NCBI GenBank assembly: GCA_015075545.1
Contig: JABTUC010000001.1
Location: forward strand, 1-64,000
DNA from: Ideonella sp.
GTDB lineage: Bacteria; Pseudomonadota; Gammaproteobacteria; Burkholderiales; Burkholderiaceae_C
DNA length: 64,000 nucleotides
Reading direction: 5' to 3'
Positions 8,194 to 18,294 of this stretch are shown piece after piece. The position numbers and the translations under genes are program-made. The notes under the pieces are model-generated. The model had not been told where the DNA came from. It searched no databases and worked only from the letters and a program-made list of their open reading frames with translations. Position 1 is the first letter of the stretch, and each line of letters opens with the position of its first letter.

Positions 8194-9069
8194 ATGGGCA
8201 GCCGTTTCCGTCACGCGGCGCTGGTGGGCCGGCCCCAGACCGAGGGCACGCGCCCGGTGCTGGAGGAGATCGCAGGCTTGCTGGCGCAGCAGGGGCTGCA
8301 GGTCTCGCTGGAGCGCCAGACGGCCGAAGCCACCGGCATCGCGAGCCTCGGCGCGCTCGACATCGACCAGATCGGCACCACCTGCGACCTCACGGTGGTC
8401 GTCGGCGGCGACGGCACCATGCTCGGCGTGGCACGCCGGCTGGCCCGCTACGACGTGCCGCTGGTGGGCATCAACCAGGGCCGGCTGGGTTTCATCACCG
8501 ACGTGCCGATCGGCCAGGTGCGCGAGACGCTGCAGCCGCTGCTGGCCGGCGACTACGAGGAAGAGCAGCGCGCGATGCTCGAAGGCGAGGTCTGGCGCGG
8601 CGGGCAGCGCATCTTCGAAGGCCTGTCGATGAACGACGTGGTGGTGCACCGCGGCCTGGCCGCCGGCATGGTCGAGCTGAGCGTCGACATCGGCGAGGAG
8701 TTCGTCGCCAACCTGCGCGCCGACGGCCTGATCGTCGCCTCGCCCACCGGCAGCACCGCGTATGCGCTGTCGGCCGGCGGCCCGATCCTGCACCCCGGCA
8801 TCGCCGGCTGGGTGCTGGTGCCGATCGCCTCGCACACGCTGAGCAACCGGCCGATCGTGCTGCCCGATTCCGGCGAGATCCGCGTCGGCATCGTCGCCGG
8901 CCGCGACGCGTCGGCCAACTTCGACATGCAGAGCCTCACCAGCCTGCAGCACGGCGACCAGATCCGCGTGCGCCGTTCGCCGCACCGCGTGCGCTTCGTG
9001 CACCCGCGCGGCTGGAGCTACTACACCACGCTGAGGCGCAAGCTGCGCTGGTACGAAGGCGTGGTCTGA
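8194..9069 (+). CDS. nadK: NAD kinase
   Basis: 291 aa. It phosphorylates NAD+ to NADP+ with ATP in the cytosol. The signature GGDGT is at residues 71-75, followed by [22 protein letters not shown] (NE/ND-type motif) and [16 protein letters not shown], all conserved in NAD kinases; length is typical. It starts at the first ATG after the divergent hrcA promoter and leads into recN 12 bp later. A -10-like TGTAAT sits 7 nt upstream with no ribosome-binding site. Confidence 0.97.
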   Translation: MGSRFRHAALVGRPQTEGTRPVLEEIAGLLAQQGLQVSLERQTAEATGIASLGALDIDQIGTTCDLTVVVGGDGTMLGVARRLARYDVPLVGINQGRLGFITDVPIGQVRETLQPLLAGDYEEEQRAMLEGEVWRGGQRIFEGLSMNDVVVHRGLAAGMVELSVDIGEEFVANLRADGLIVASPTGSTAYALSAGGPILHPGIAGWVLVPIASHTLSNRPIVLPDSGEIRVGIVAGRDASANFDMQSLTSLQHGDQIRVRRSPHRVRFVHPRGWSYYTTLRRKLRWYEGVV

Positions 9070-9081
9070 TCGCGCACGGCC

Positions 9082-10791
9082 ATGTTGAAGCGCCTCACCC
9101 TGCGCGACTTCGTGATCGTCACCGAGTTGGAGGTCGAGTTCGACGCCGGCTTCTCGGTGCTCACGGGCGAGACCGGCGCCGGCAAGTCGATCCTGATCGA
9201 CGCGCTGCAGCTTGCGCTCGGCAGCCGCGGCGACACCGGCCTGCTGCGCGAAGGCAGCACGCGCACCGAGGTCAGCGCCGAGTTCGAGGGCCTGCCGGCT
9301 GACCTGCGGCCCTGGCTCGAAGCCGCGGGTTTCGACGCCGGCGATGCGCTGCTGCTGCGCCGCACGCTCGATGCACAAGGCAAGAGCCGCGCCTGGATCA
9401 ACGGCAGCCCGGCCACGGTGGGCCAGTTGCGCGAGGCGGCCGATTACCTGGTGGAGATTCACGGCCAGCACGCCTGGCAGCGGCTGACCCGCGCCGGCGA
9501 CGCGCGCGCGCTGCTCGATGCGCAGGCCGGCGTCGACGCCTCGCGCATCGCCGCGCTGCACGCGCGCTGGAAGGATGCGGCCGCCGCACTGCAGCGCGCG
9601 CGCGAGCGCGGCGACGAGATCGAGCGCGAGCGCGAACGCCTGGCCTGGCAGGTCCACGAGCTCGAGCGGCTCGCCCCGGGCGCCGGCGAGTGGGACGAGA
9701 TCAACGCCGAGCACGGCCGGCTGTCGCACGCGCAGGCGCTGATCGACGCCGCGCGCGGCGCGCTCGAGCGCGTGTCGCAGGCCGAGGGCAGCGCGCTCGA
9801 ACAGACCGGGCGCGCACTGGCCGAGCTGCAGCCGGTGCTGCGCTACGACGCGGCGCTGGCGCCGGTGGTCGAGGTGCTGCAAGGCGCGCAGGCCCAGCTC
9901 GGCGATGCCGCGCACTCGCTGCACGCCTACCTCGACCGCGACCGCGCCGACGCGGCGCGGCTGGCCGAGGTCGACGCCCGCCTGTCGGCCTGGCACGGCC
10001 TGGCGCGGCGGCTGCGGCGCACCGCCGCCGAGCTGCCGTCGCTGCTGGCGCAGTGGCGCGGCGAACTGCAGGCGCTGGAGGCCGCACGCGACGTGTCGGC
10101 GCTCGAAGCCGCGCTGGCGCAGGCCGAGCAGGCGTATCGGCACGACGCCCAGCGGCTCAGCGCGCTGCGGCACGATGCGGCTGCCGCGCTGGCGCGCGCG
10201 GTGACGCAGGCGATGCAGGGGCTGGGCATGGCGGGCGGCCGCTTCGACGTGGCGCTGCTGCCGCAGACCGAGCCGCAGAGCTACGGCCTGGAGAACGTGG
10301 AGTTCCAGGTCGCCGGCCACGCCGGCGCGACACCGCGTGCACTCGCCAAGGTGGCCTCGGGCGGCGAGCTGTCGCGGCTGGCGCTGGCGATCGCGGTCAC
10401 CACCTCGCGCGTGCGCCCCGGCGCCCGTGCCGAAACCAGCGGCGCCGGCGTGACGCTGATCTTCGACGAGATCGACGCCGGCATCGGTGGCACCGTCGGC
10501 GACGTGGTGGGCGCGCTGATGAAGCAGCTCGGGCAGACCGCGCAGGTGCTGGCGGTGACGCACCTGGCGCAGGTGGCCGCCTGCGGCGACCAGCACTGGG
10601 TGGTGCGCAAGGCGCAGGCGCAAGGCCGCGCGCACAGCGAACTGCAGCGCGTCGGCGGCGAAGCGCGCGTGGCCGAGATCGCGCGCATGCTCGGCGGCGA
10701 GCGGCTGTCGGGCACCGCGCACGCGCAGGCGCTGCTGCAAGGTGCCGCGGCGCCGGCGGCGCGAGCGAGCAAGCGGCGCTCGCGCACATGA
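9082..10791 (+). CDS. recN: DNA repair protein RecN
   Basis: 569 aa SMC-like ATPase acting in double-strand-break repair. Walker A is GETGAGKS (29-36). A long Arg/Glu/Ala-rich coiled-coil region spans the middle (about 160-370). The ABC signature SGGELSRL and Walker [13 protein letters not shown] with the following [12 protein letters not shown] are in the C-terminal head. It follows nadK by 12 bp and its stop overlaps the rapZ start (ATGA), so nadK-recN-rapZ-LON gene is one operon. Confidence 0.97.
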   Translation: MLKRLTLRDFVIVTELEVEFDAGFSVLTGETGAGKSILIDALQLALGSRGDTGLLREGSTRTEVSAEFEGLPADLRPWLEAAGFDAGDALLLRRTLDAQGKSRAWINGSPATVGQLREAADYLVEIHGQHAWQRLTRAGDARALLDAQAGVDASRIAALHARWKDAAAALQRARERGDEIERERERLAWQVHELERLAPGAGEWDEINAEHGRLSHAQALIDAARGALERVSQAEGSALEQTGRALAELQPVLRYDAALAPVVEVLQGAQAQLGDAAHSLHAYLDRDRADAARLAEVDARLSAWHGLARRLRRTAAELPSLLAQWRGELQALEAARDVSALEAALAQAEQAYRHDAQRLSALRHDAAAALARAVTQAMQGLGMAGGRFDVALLPQTEPQSYGLENVEFQVAGHAGATPRALAKVASGGELSRLALAIAVTTSRVRPGARAETSGAGVTLIFDEIDAGIGGTVGDVVGALMKQLGQTAQVLAVTHLAQVAACGDQHWVVRKAQAQGRAHSELQRVGGEARVAEIARMLGGERLSGTAHAQALLQGAAAPAARASKRRSRT

Positions 10792-11687
10792 ACACCCCGA
10801 TGGCGGCGCAGACGAACGTGTCGACGCGCGAGGTGGTGCTGGTCACCGGCATCTCGGGTTCGGGCAAGTCGGTGGCACTGCACGCGCTGGAGGACGCCGG
10901 CTACTACTGCGTCGACAACCTGCCGCCCGAGCTGATGCGCGAGCTGGTGCGTCTGGAACACGCCCGCGGCACCTATCGCGTCGCGGTGGCCGCCGACGTG
11001 CGTGCCGCGCGCTCGCTGTCGCCGCTGGTGCCGCTGATGGACGAGCTGCGCGGCGACGGCATCCTGGTGCGCGCGCTGTTCCTCGACGCCGCCACCGACG
11101 CACTGGTGCGGCGCTTCTCCGAGACGCGGCGCCCGCACCCGCTGGCCAACCCGGGCGCCAGCGACAACCAGACCGCGCTGGTCGAGGCGATCGAGCTCGA
11201 GCGCCTGATGCTCGGCGAGCTGCGCGAGGTGTCGACGGTGATCGACACCAGCCATTTGCGCCCGGCCGACCTGCGCTCGTGGGTGCGGCGCCTCGTGCAC
11301 GCGCGCCCGGCGGCGCTGACGCTGGTGTTCGAGTCGTTCGCGTTCAAGTTCGGCGTGCCGCTCGACGCCGACTTCGTGTTCGACGTGCGCATGCTGCCCA
11401 ACCCGTACTACATCCGCGAGCTGCGCGCGCTCACCGGCTCCGACGCGCCGGTGGCCGACTACCTGCGCGCACAGCCCGAGACCGGCGAGCTGCTGTCGCA
11501 GATCGAGGCCTTCCTGCGACGCTGGCTGCCGAGCTTCGAGACCGACCAGCGCAGCTACCTCACGGTGGCGATCGGCTGCACCGGCGGACAGCACCGGTCG
11601 GTGTACATCGTCGAGCAGCTTGCGCTGCGCTTCGCCGCCTTCGGTGCCGCGCTGGTGCGGCACCGCGAACTGGACGCAAGCGATTGA
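10788..11687 (+). CDS. rapZ: RNase adapter / P-loop regulator RapZ
   Basis: 299 aa. In E. coli RapZ binds GlmZ sRNA and RNase E and controls glucosamine-6-phosphate synthesis. It has Walker A GISGSGKS (21-28), [11 protein letters not shown], and the conserved C-terminal [13 protein letters not shown]. The start ATG overlaps the recN stop; an in-frame ATG 12 nt later (10800) is possible. In most Burkholderiales rapZ sits beside hprK and PTS genes; here it follows recN and no PTS gene is in view, so its partner pathway cannot be told from context. Confidence 0.94.
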   Translation: MNTPMAAQTNVSTREVVLVTGISGSGKSVALHALEDAGYYCVDNLPPELMRELVRLEHARGTYRVAVAADVRAARSLSPLVPLMDELRGDGILVRALFLDAATDALVRRFSETRRPHPLANPGASDNQTALVEAIELERLMLGELREVSTVIDTSHLRPADLRSWVRRLVHARPAALTLVFESFAFKFGVPLDADFVFDVRMLPNPYYIRELRALTGSDAPVADYLRAQPETGELLSQIEAFLRRWLPSFETDQRSYLTVAIGCTGGQHRSVYIVEQLALRFAAFGAALVRHRELDASD

Positions 11688-12316
11688 TCGACCCCAAGAC
11701 CGACCCGCACAGCCTCAGCGACCTGCCGCTGTTTCCGCTGCACAGCGTGCTGTTTCCCGGCGCGCGGCTGCAGTTGCGCGTGTTCGAGGCGCGCTACCTC
11801 GACCTGGTGAGCCGCTGTCTGCGCGAGCAGCAAGCGTTCGGCGCGATCTGCCTGCGCCAGGGCTCCGAAGTGCGCGGCGACGAGCCGGTGCTGCTGGAGT
11901 CCACCGGCGTGCTGGCGCGCATCGAGGAGGTCGACGCCGAGCAGGCCGGCGTGCTGCGCGTGCGCTGCCTGGGCGAGCAGCGCTTCGAGATCGACGAGCC
12001 GGTGCAGCAGGCCGACGGCCTGTGGAGCGCCCGCGCCTGGCTGATCGACGACGACGCGGTGCTGGCGCCGCCCGAAGCGATGGTCGCCACCGTGCGCGCA
12101 TTGGCCAACGCGATCGGCGCGCTCGAGCGCAAGGGCGGTTCGCCGTTCCCGCAGCCCTACCGCTTCGACGACGCCGGCTGGATCGCCAACCGCTGGTGCG
12201 AGCTGCTACCGATCTCGCTGGCAGCCAAGCAGAAGCTGATGGCGTTGGAAGATCCGCAGATGCGGCTGCGGCTGGTCGACGAATACCTGCGCGGCAAGGG
12301 CGTGATCTCGGCCTGA
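11684..12316 (+). CDS. LON substrate-binding-domain protein
   Basis: 210 aa stand-alone protein with the N-terminal domain of Lon protease (PF02190): [26 protein letters not shown] (about residues 14-39) and [17 protein letters not shown]; no AAA or protease domain. Such proteins are widespread, of unknown exact role, and may bind unfolded or specific proteins. The only plausible start is a TTG at 11684 overlapping the rapZ stop (TTGA); there is no in-frame ATG or GTG before the conserved region. The function is not assigned beyond the domain. Confidence 0.85.
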   Translation: MIDPKTDPHSLSDLPLFPLHSVLFPGARLQLRVFEARYLDLVSRCLREQQAFGAICLRQGSEVRGDEPVLLESTGVLARIEEVDAEQAGVLRVRCLGEQRFEIDEPVQQADGLWSARAWLIDDDAVLAPPEAMVATVRALANAIGALERKGGSPFPQPYRFDDAGWIANRWCELLPISLAAKQKLMALEDPQMRLRLVDEYLRGKGVISA

Positions 12317-12339
12317 CGGCGCGCGCCGCCGCAGGGCAC

Positions 12340-13410
12340 TCAGTCGGCCAGCGCACCAGCGAGCAGCTTGCGCACCGGCGCCGGCAGGCTCATGCGCAGC
12401 GCCTGCGCGTCGCCGACCCAGCGCGCGCCGAGCGCCTGGGCGATCGCACGGCGCGTGGCTTCGGCTGTGCGCGCCGGCAACTCCCAGCGCAGCGGCCGCA
12501 GGTGCCAGTCGAAGTGCGTCAGCGCGTGGCGGATCGCCGGCATCGCCTGGCCTTCGCCGCGCCAGCGCGCCAGCAGCGCGCGCGCGGCGCGCAGGTCGGC
12601 CGCCTCGGGCAGGCTCCACAGCCCGGCCCACACGCCGCGCTCGGGTCGCCGCACCAGCAGCACGTCGCCGCGATGGCGCAGCCACAGCAGCACGTGCCGG
12701 CGCTCGCCGCGCTGCGAGCGACGCGACTTGCGAGGCAACTCGGCGGCACGATCGGTGGCACTGGCGATGCAACTGGCCTTCAGCGGACACTCGGCACAGC
12801 GCGGCCGGCGCGCCAGGCACACCATGGCCCCGAGATCCATCAGGCCTTGCGTGTAGCGCGGCATCTCGGCCGCCTGCGGCAACAACGATTGCGCATACGC
12901 CCACAGCTCGCGTTGCGCGGCCGCTGTCGCCAGGTCGCCGTCGAAACCGGCGTGGCGCGCCAGCACGCGCTTGACGTTGCCGTCGAGGATCGCCGCGCGC
13001 TGGTCGAAGCAGAACGCGGCGATCGCCGCCGCGGTGGAGCGGCCGATGCCGGGCAGTTTCGCCAGCTCGGCACTGGTGCGCGGAAACTCCCCGCCGTGCT
13101 GCGCGACGACCGCTTGCGCGCAGCGATGCAGGTTGCGCGCGCGGCTGTAGTAGCCCAGGCCGCTCCACAGCGCGAGCACGTCGTCGAGTGGTGCCGCGGC
13201 CAGCACCGCGACGCCGGGATAGCGCGCAACGAAGCGCTCGTAGTACGCCGCCGCAGTGGCCACCTGCGTCTGCTGCAGCATCACCTCGGACAGCCATACG
13301 CGGTACGGGTCGCGCAGCCCTTGCCACGGCAGGTCGCGCCGCCCATGCCGGCGCTGCCACGCCAGCACGCGCGCGGCCACCGGCGTGGCGCGCGAAGCGG
13401 CGCGGCTCAC
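12340..13410 (-). CDS. mutY: A/G-specific adenine glycosylase MutY
   Basis: 356 aa. It removes adenine mispaired with 8-oxoguanine. An HhH-GPD core has the catalytic Glu in LSEVMLQQTQVA, the helix-hairpin-helix LPGIGRSTAAAIAAF and the catalytic Asp in ILDGNVKRVLAR. The [4Fe-4S] loop is Cys-X6-Cys-X2-Cys-X5-Cys (CLARRPRCAECPLKASC). The C-terminal NUDIX-like domain (GVWAGLWSLPEA, LTHFDWHL) recognises 8-oxoG. The start is a GTG 26 bp after the dynamin-like gene's stop; no ATG is available in frame near the conserved N-terminus. It converges with the LON-domain gene. Confidence 0.95.
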   Translation of the reverse strand: MSRAASRATPVAARVLAWQRRHGRRDLPWQGLRDPYRVWLSEVMLQQTQVATAAAYYERFVARYPGVAVLAAAPLDDVLALWSGLGYYSRARNLHRCAQAVVAQHGGEFPRTSAELAKLPGIGRSTAAAIAAFCFDQRAAILDGNVKRVLARHAGFDGDLATAAAQRELWAYAQSLLPQAAEMPRYTQGLMDLGAMVCLARRPRCAECPLKASCIASATDRAAELPRKSRRSQRGERRHVLLWLRHRGDVLLVRRPERGVWAGLWSLPEAADLRAARALLARWRGEGQAMPAIRHALTHFDWHLRPLRWELPARTAEATRRAIAQALGARWVGDAQALRMSLPAPVRKLLAGALAD

Positions 13411-13436
13411 CGGGGTGCGGCGCGGCGCGGGGCGCC

Positions 13437-15458
13437 TCAGGCGGCGCCGCCGGCAGCCTCGGCCGGCGTGCTGTGCGGCGCAGGCTTGGCGCGCACCAGC
13501 GACAGGTGCGGCGCGCGCTCGGCGCCTTCGGGCGCCGATGGCGGCGCAGCGGCGAGTTGGCGCAGCGCCTCGGCGAGCGCGTCGACCTTGACCAGCCAGC
13601 CGGCCAGCCGCTCGTCTTGCGCCTGCACCTCGGTGATGCGCCGCTCGAGTTCGCCGGCGGCACTCTGGATGCGCTCGAGGGCCTCGCGACGGCGCTTGAA
13701 GCCGCGGCGCCGGTCGCGCAGCTGCGACTCCATCTGCGCCGAGGTGGAGCGGCTCCACATCTCGATGTCGCCGGCGGCGTTCTCGAACACCACGCGCAGC
13801 TTGGACACCAGCATGCGCAGGAAGTGGTCGAGGAAGCCGGGCTCCGACAGCCGCCAGGCGTTGGCCGCGCCGAGGTAGCGCGTGTAGCTCGACTCGATCA
13901 GCGCCAGTTCGCGCTCGTAGCGCTCCATGCCCGGCGTGGCCGCCGCGGCGAGCGCGAAGCCGTACTCGGCGTTGAGCTGCTTGAAGCTGCCGCTGAGCAT
14001 CTGCTCGATCTCGCCCACCTTCTGCGTCGCGCCGGCCATCATCTCGCGCAGCCGAGCGCACAGCGCGACGAATGCCTTGCGCGCGCCGAGCTTGAACCAG
14101 CTCGCGTCGCTCGCCTTGCGCATCTGCGCGACCTCGTCGCGCACGCGGTCGCTCGACAGCAGTTGCATCGCCTGCTTGAGCTGGCGCGAATGCACCGCCT
14201 TCAGCGCCGACAGCCGCACCGTGCAGCGCTCGAACTCGGCGGAGTCGGCGTGCGCGCGCTCGAGCATCAGCTTGACCTTGTTGCCGCTCTTGCCGCGCAA
14301 CCCGCGCAGCTCGAGCAGCTGCTCGGTCAACTGCCGGCGCTGGTCGCCGAGCCGCTTGGCGGCCTGCGCGCGCAGCGCCTCCATGCCGTCGACCGCGATG
14401 CGGCCGATCACCGCGGCGCGCTGCGGCATCAGTTGCGCCGACAGCGCATCCTCCAGCGCCGGCAGGCGGCTCGCCTGCACGGCCGCCTCGTCGCCGGCCA
14501 CCCGCGCGGCCAGCGCGTCGCGCGCCGACAGCGGGAAAACGCGCTCGCGCTCGACCGCCAGCGTCTGCGCCACCACCTCGCACTGGTGCTGCACCTGCTG
14601 GTCGACCTCCTGGCGCGAGCTCAGCGGGTCGGCCAGGGTGTCGATCTTGTTGAGCACGACGAAACGCTCGAGCGCGCGGCCGTCGAGGTGCTCGCGCCAG
14701 ATCTCGAGGTCGGACTTGGTGACGCCGGTGTCGGCACCGAGGATGAACACCGTGGCATGCGCCGACGGCAGCAGCCCGAGCGTCAGCTCGGGCTCGGCGC
14801 CGATCGCGTTCAGCCCCGGGGTGTCGATCACCACCAGCCCGCGCTTGAGCAGCGGGTGCGGGTAGTTGATCAGTGCATGGCGCCACATCGGCACCTCGAC
14901 CGTGCCGTCGCTCGCGCGCGGTGGGTTGTCCTGCGGATGCTCGTCGTTCCAGAAGCCGAGCTGTCGCGCTTCGTCGAGGCTCACCTGCGACGTGCGCTTG
15001 ACTTCGGCCAGCGCCTCGGCAAGCTGCGCGGCCTCGAGCACCGGCAGCTCGATGCGGCGCCAGAGGTCGGGTTTCTCGCGCAACTCGGCCAGCGAGAGGG
15101 TCTTGAGCCGGGTGTCGATGGGCAGCAGCGACACGCCTGCGGGTTGCTCGGCATCCCACGACAGCTCGACCGGGCACATCGTCGTGCGCCCCGGCGTGGC
15201 CGGCAGCACGCGCCGCCCGGCATCGGCGAAGAAGATCGCGTTGATCAGCTCGGACTTGCCACGCGAGAACTCGGCCACGAACGCCAGCACCAGGCGGTCG
15301 CTGGCCAGGCGCTGGCGCAGCGCGTCGATCTGCGCGCCCGCGGCGGCGTCGCGCAGATCGTGATCGGACAGGAACTCGGCGTACTGCTCGACCGCGCGGT
15401 CGAGCGCGCGGCGCCAATCGGCAAGAGCGTCCAGGCGACGCGCAAGGGTGGAGATCAT
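13437..15458 (-). CDS. Bacterial dynamin-like GTPase
   Basis: 673 aa. A complete G domain is visible: G1 AEFSRGKSE (62-70), switch region TPGRTTMCP (88-96), G3 DTPG (212-215), G4 NKID (270-273). Long helical stretches follow to the C-terminus (coiled-coil rich, GFKRRREALERIQ), ending in an Ala/Pro-rich tail. There are no obvious transmembrane segments. Bacterial dynamin-like proteins remodel membranes; some act in fission or phage and antibiotic stress tolerance. It lies between mutM and mutY on the same strand (26 bp before mutY). The exact function is unknown. Confidence 0.85.
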   Translation of the reverse strand: MISTLARRLDALADWRRALDRAVEQYAEFLSDHDLRDAAAGAQIDALRQRLASDRLVLAFVAEFSRGKSELINAIFFADAGRRVLPATPGRTTMCPVELSWDAEQPAGVSLLPIDTRLKTLSLAELREKPDLWRRIELPVLEAAQLAEALAEVKRTSQVSLDEARQLGFWNDEHPQDNPPRASDGTVEVPMWRHALINYPHPLLKRGLVVIDTPGLNAIGAEPELTLGLLPSAHATVFILGADTGVTKSDLEIWREHLDGRALERFVVLNKIDTLADPLSSRQEVDQQVQHQCEVVAQTLAVERERVFPLSARDALAARVAGDEAAVQASRLPALEDALSAQLMPQRAAVIGRIAVDGMEALRAQAAKRLGDQRRQLTEQLLELRGLRGKSGNKVKLMLERAHADSAEFERCTVRLSALKAVHSRQLKQAMQLLSSDRVRDEVAQMRKASDASWFKLGARKAFVALCARLREMMAGATQKVGEIEQMLSGSFKQLNAEYGFALAAAATPGMERYERELALIESSYTRYLGAANAWRLSEPGFLDHFLRMLVSKLRVVFENAAGDIEMWSRSTSAQMESQLRDRRRGFKRRREALERIQSAAGELERRITEVQAQDERLAGWLVKVDALAEALRQLAAAPPSAPEGAERAPHLSLVRAKPAPHSTPAEAAGGAA

Positions 15459-15580
15459 GAACCGGGCGGGTAGCGGGCGGATCCTAGCCCAGCCACCTCA
15501 GCCACACCGGGGGCGATACAACTGCTGACAGGGCGCGCGGTGCGGCCGCCACATAGTACGCAGCACCCTGTGCGCCGGCG

Positions 15581-16411
15581 CTACCGTGTCTGGCAGCGCG
15601 GGCAGAAGAAGGTCGAGCGCTGCGCTTGCAGCACGCGCCGCACCGGCGTGCCGCAGTGCACGCACGGTTGGCCCTCGCGGCCGTAGACGCAGGCGCTGGC
15701 CTGGAACCCGCCAGCACCGCCGTGCACGTCGCGAAAGTCGCGCAAGGTGGAGCCTCCTTGCGCCAGCGCTCGCGACAACACCTCGCGCAGCGCATCGAGC
15801 AGCCGCTCGCAGCGTGCCAGCGACAGCCGCTGGCAGCGCGTGCGCGGGTCGATGCCGGCGCGATAAAGGGCTTCGCAGGCGTAGATGTTGCCGGCGCCGA
15901 CCACGATGTCGCCGGCGAGCAGCACCGCCTTGATCGACGCGCGCCGCTGCTTGCAGCCGGCATGCAGTGCGCGCGCGGTGAAGCGCGGATCGAACGGCTC
16001 GGCGCCGAGCCCGGCCAGCAGCTTGCGGGCAGGGTCGGCATCGAGGGCGTCGGACCACAGCACGGCGCCGAAGCGGCGCGGGTCGGTCAAGCGCAGCGTG
16101 CCCGCGCTGCTCACCAGCTCGAAATGGTCGTGCCGGCCGCGCGGCGGCGGCGCATGCTCATGCAGCCGCAGCGACCCCGACATCCCCAGATGCCAGAGCA
16201 ACCCGCCACTGCGCCTGCCGGCGGCCAGCGGCATCCAGATGTACTTGCCGCGTCGCACCAGATCGCCGATCTCCATGTCGTGCAAGCTGCGCACCGCAAC
16301 CCCCAACGGCCAGCGCAGCGACGCACCGACGTGCACCGCGCGCACCCGCGCGCCGCGCAGGCGATCGGCCAGGCCGATCCGCGTGACCTCCACCTCGGGC
16401 AACTCGGGCAT
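15581..16411 (-). CDS. mutM: Formamidopyrimidine-DNA glycosylase MutM
   Basis: 276 aa. It excises 8-oxoguanine and FapyG and cuts the abasic site. The mature N-terminus PELPEVE supplies catalytic Pro and Glu; [10 protein letters not shown] supplies the conserved Lys; the H2TH region is [10 protein letters not shown]..; and a C-terminal zinc finger (CVHC and CPRC pairs) ends the protein. With mutY it forms the GO repair system, here separated by the dynamin-like gene on the same strand. A GATAAT box stands 6 nt before its ATG. Confidence 0.97.
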   Translation of the reverse strand: MPELPEVEVTRIGLADRLRGARVRAVHVGASLRWPLGVAVRSLHDMEIGDLVRRGKYIWMPLAAGRRSGGLLWHLGMSGSLRLHEHAPPPRGRHDHFELVSSAGTLRLTDPRRFGAVLWSDALDADPARKLLAGLGAEPFDPRFTARALHAGCKQRRASIKAVLLAGDIVVGAGNIYACEALYRAGIDPRTRCQRLSLARCERLLDALREVLSRALAQGGSTLRDFRDVHGGAGGFQASACVYGREGQPCVHCGTPVRRVLQAQRSTFFCPRCQTR

Positions 16412-16417
16412 GCGCAG

Positions 16418-16423
16418 ATTATC
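16418..16423 (-). promoter_or_regulatory. Putative -10 box of mutM (leaderless)
   Basis: GATAAT on the minus strand, 6 nt upstream of the mutM ATG, with no Shine-Dalgarno between. On the plus strand the same 68 bp divergent gap holds TAGAAT (16449-16454) ahead of the TPR gene, which does have a ribosome-binding site. Confidence 0.42.
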
Positions 16424-16479
16424 GATGCCGCCCTCGGATCGGCAGGCCTAGAATGCCTCGGTACTCAGGGGAGTTGCTC

Positions 16480-18294
16480 GTGCCGGCTCACGGTGATCGC
16501 AGTCGCAGTTTGACGCTCGGTGGGCTGTTCGCGGCATTGGCCTGGGCCTGTCTGCCGGCCCCTGCACAATCGGCGCAACCTGCCGCGCAGGCGGCGGCGC
16601 CGGCCAAGACCGAGCCCCAGAACTCGTCGCTCGATGCGCCGCTGTTCTACCAGTTGCTGATCGGCGAGATCGAGCTCAACGCCGGACATCCAGGCGCCGC
16701 CTACGAGGTGATGCTCGACTCGGCCAAGCGCACGCGCGACGAGGCGTTGTTCAAGCGCGCGGTCGAGATCGCGCTGCAGGGGCGCGCCGGCGACAAGGCG
16801 CTCGAGGCCACCCAGGCCTGGCGCCAGGCGGCTCCCGACAGCATCGATGCGCGGCGCTATCAGCTGCAGATCCTGCTGGCGCTCAATCGCCCCGACGACG
16901 CCGGCGAGCCCTTCAAGAGCTGGCTCGCGCTGACGCCGCCGGATCAGCGCGCAGCGCTGATCGCCGCATCGCCGCGGCTGCTGCAGCGCATGAGCGACCG
17001 CAAGCAGGCCGCGGCTCTGCTCGAACGGTGGCTCGCCAGCTATCGCGACGACCCGCAGACGCGTACCGCGACGCGCGTCGCGCTCGGGCGCATGTGGCTG
17101 GCCGCCAGCGACCCCGGCAGGGCTTTGCAACTGGCCCAGCAGGCCGCGGCCGACGACCCGGCGGCGGCGGCACCGATGCAGCTCGCGATCGAACTGATGC
17201 CGACCCGCCCCGACGCCGAGCCGATGGTCGTGCAATACCTGTCGCGGCCGCAAAGCGGCCCCGGTGTGCGGCTGTCGTACGTTGCCGCGCTGACGCGCGC
17301 GCAGCGCTACGCCGAGGCCGCGCAGCAGCTCGACCAGCTGACCCAGGCCCAGCCCGCGCTGGCGCCGCCGTGGCTCACGCTGGGTGCGCTGCGGCTCGAC
17401 ATGAAGCAGCCGCGCGAGGCCGAAACTGCGCTCAAGCGCTACGTGGAGCTGGTGCGCAAGCAGCCGGCGGCAGCGTCGGCAGCCAACGACGACGACAACG
17501 ACGCCACGCCAGACGGCGACGACGACCGGCGGCTGACCCAGGCGTGGCTGCTGCTGGCGCAGATCGCCGAGCAGCGCGGCGACCTCAAGGCCGCCGAGGC
17601 GTGGCTGGCGAAGATCGACGATCCGAAGAGCGCGCTCGAGGTGCAGAGCCGGCGCGCGTCGCTGCTGGCGCGCCAGGGCCAGATGGCACAGGCGCGCGAG
17701 CTGATCCGCCGCGTGCCCGCGCGCAACGACGACGGCGCGCGCGCCAAGGTGTTGGCCGAGGTGCAGTTGCTGCGCGAGTTCAAGCGCTGGCGCGATGCGG
17801 TCGACGTGCTGAGCGCGGCCAACAAGCGCTTCGCCGACGACGCCGACCTGCTGTACGAGCAGGCGATGCTCGAGGACAAGCTCGATCACTATGCCGAGAT
17901 GGAGCGCCTGCTGCAGCGGGTGATCGCGCTCAAGCCCGACAACGCGCATGCGCACAATGCGCTGGGTTACTCGCTGGCCGACCGCGGCGTGCGACTGCCG
18001 GAGGCCAAGGAGCTGATCCGCAAGGCGATGTCGCTCGCCCCCGGCGACCCGTTCATCGTCGACAGCATGGGCTGGGTCGAGTACCGCATGGGTCAGCGCG
18101 ACGAGGCGCTGCGCTGGCTGCGCCAGGCCTACGCGGCGCGTCCCGACACCGAAATCGCGGCCCACCTCGGCGAGGTGCTGTGGGCGATGGGCAAGACCGA
18201 CGAGGCCCGTCGCGTCTGGCAGGATGCACGCGGCCGCGACTCCGCCAACGAGGTGCTCAAGGAGACGCTGGCGCGTCTCAAAGTGAATCTGTGA
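16480..18294 (+). CDS. Exported tetratricopeptide-repeat protein
   Basis: 604 aa. AGGGGAG (16467-16473) ends 6 nt before a GTG at 16480, and a signal peptide (LTLGGLFAALAWACLPAPAQSA) follows, so the GTG is preferred to an upstream in-frame ATG at 16453 that the ribosome-binding site would not serve. The body is helical TPR repeats, clearest at the C-terminus (NAHAHNALGYSLADRG, ELIRKAMSLAPGDPF, DSMGWVEYRMGQ). An Asp-rich insert (NDDDNDATPDGDDD, about 330-345) interrupts it. It matches the periplasmic TPR proteins that precede lolB in many Burkholderiales; it may scaffold envelope assembly (inference). Its stop overlaps the lolB start. Confidence 0.85.
   Translation: MPAHGDRSRSLTLGGLFAALAWACLPAPAQSAQPAAQAAAPAKTEPQNSSLDAPLFYQLLIGEIELNAGHPGAAYEVMLDSAKRTRDEALFKRAVEIALQGRAGDKALEATQAWRQAAPDSIDARRYQLQILLALNRPDDAGEPFKSWLALTPPDQRAALIAASPRLLQRMSDRKQAAALLERWLASYRDDPQTRTATRVALGRMWLAASDPGRALQLAQQAAADDPAAAAPMQLAIELMPTRPDAEPMVVQYLSRPQSGPGVRLSYVAALTRAQRYAEAAQQLDQLTQAQPALAPPWLTLGALRLDMKQPREAETALKRYVELVRKQPAAASAANDDDNDATPDGDDDRRLTQAWLLLAQIAEQRGDLKAAEAWLAKIDDPKSALEVQSRRASLLARQGQMAQARELIRRVPARNDDGARAKVLAEVQLLREFKRWRDAVDVLSAANKRFADDADLLYEQAMLEDKLDHYAEMERLLQRVIALKPDNAHAHNALGYSLADRGVRLPEAKELIRKAMSLAPGDPFIVDSMGWVEYRMGQRDEALRWLRQAYAARPDTEIAAHLGEVLWAMGKTDEARRVWQDARGRDSANEVLKETLARLKVNL

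Noticed and set aside
7099-10740. A 1213-codon open frame on the minus strand running from hrcA through the nadK-recN region
   Set aside because: Only the hrcA part has family motifs; the rest is antisense to nadK and recN and His/Arg/Ala-rich, as expected of shadow frames in GC-rich DNA.
16453-16479. ATG at 16453 as the start of the TPR gene
   Set aside because: The AGGGGAG ribosome-binding site lies downstream of it and serves the GTG at 16480, which also gives a normal signal peptide.
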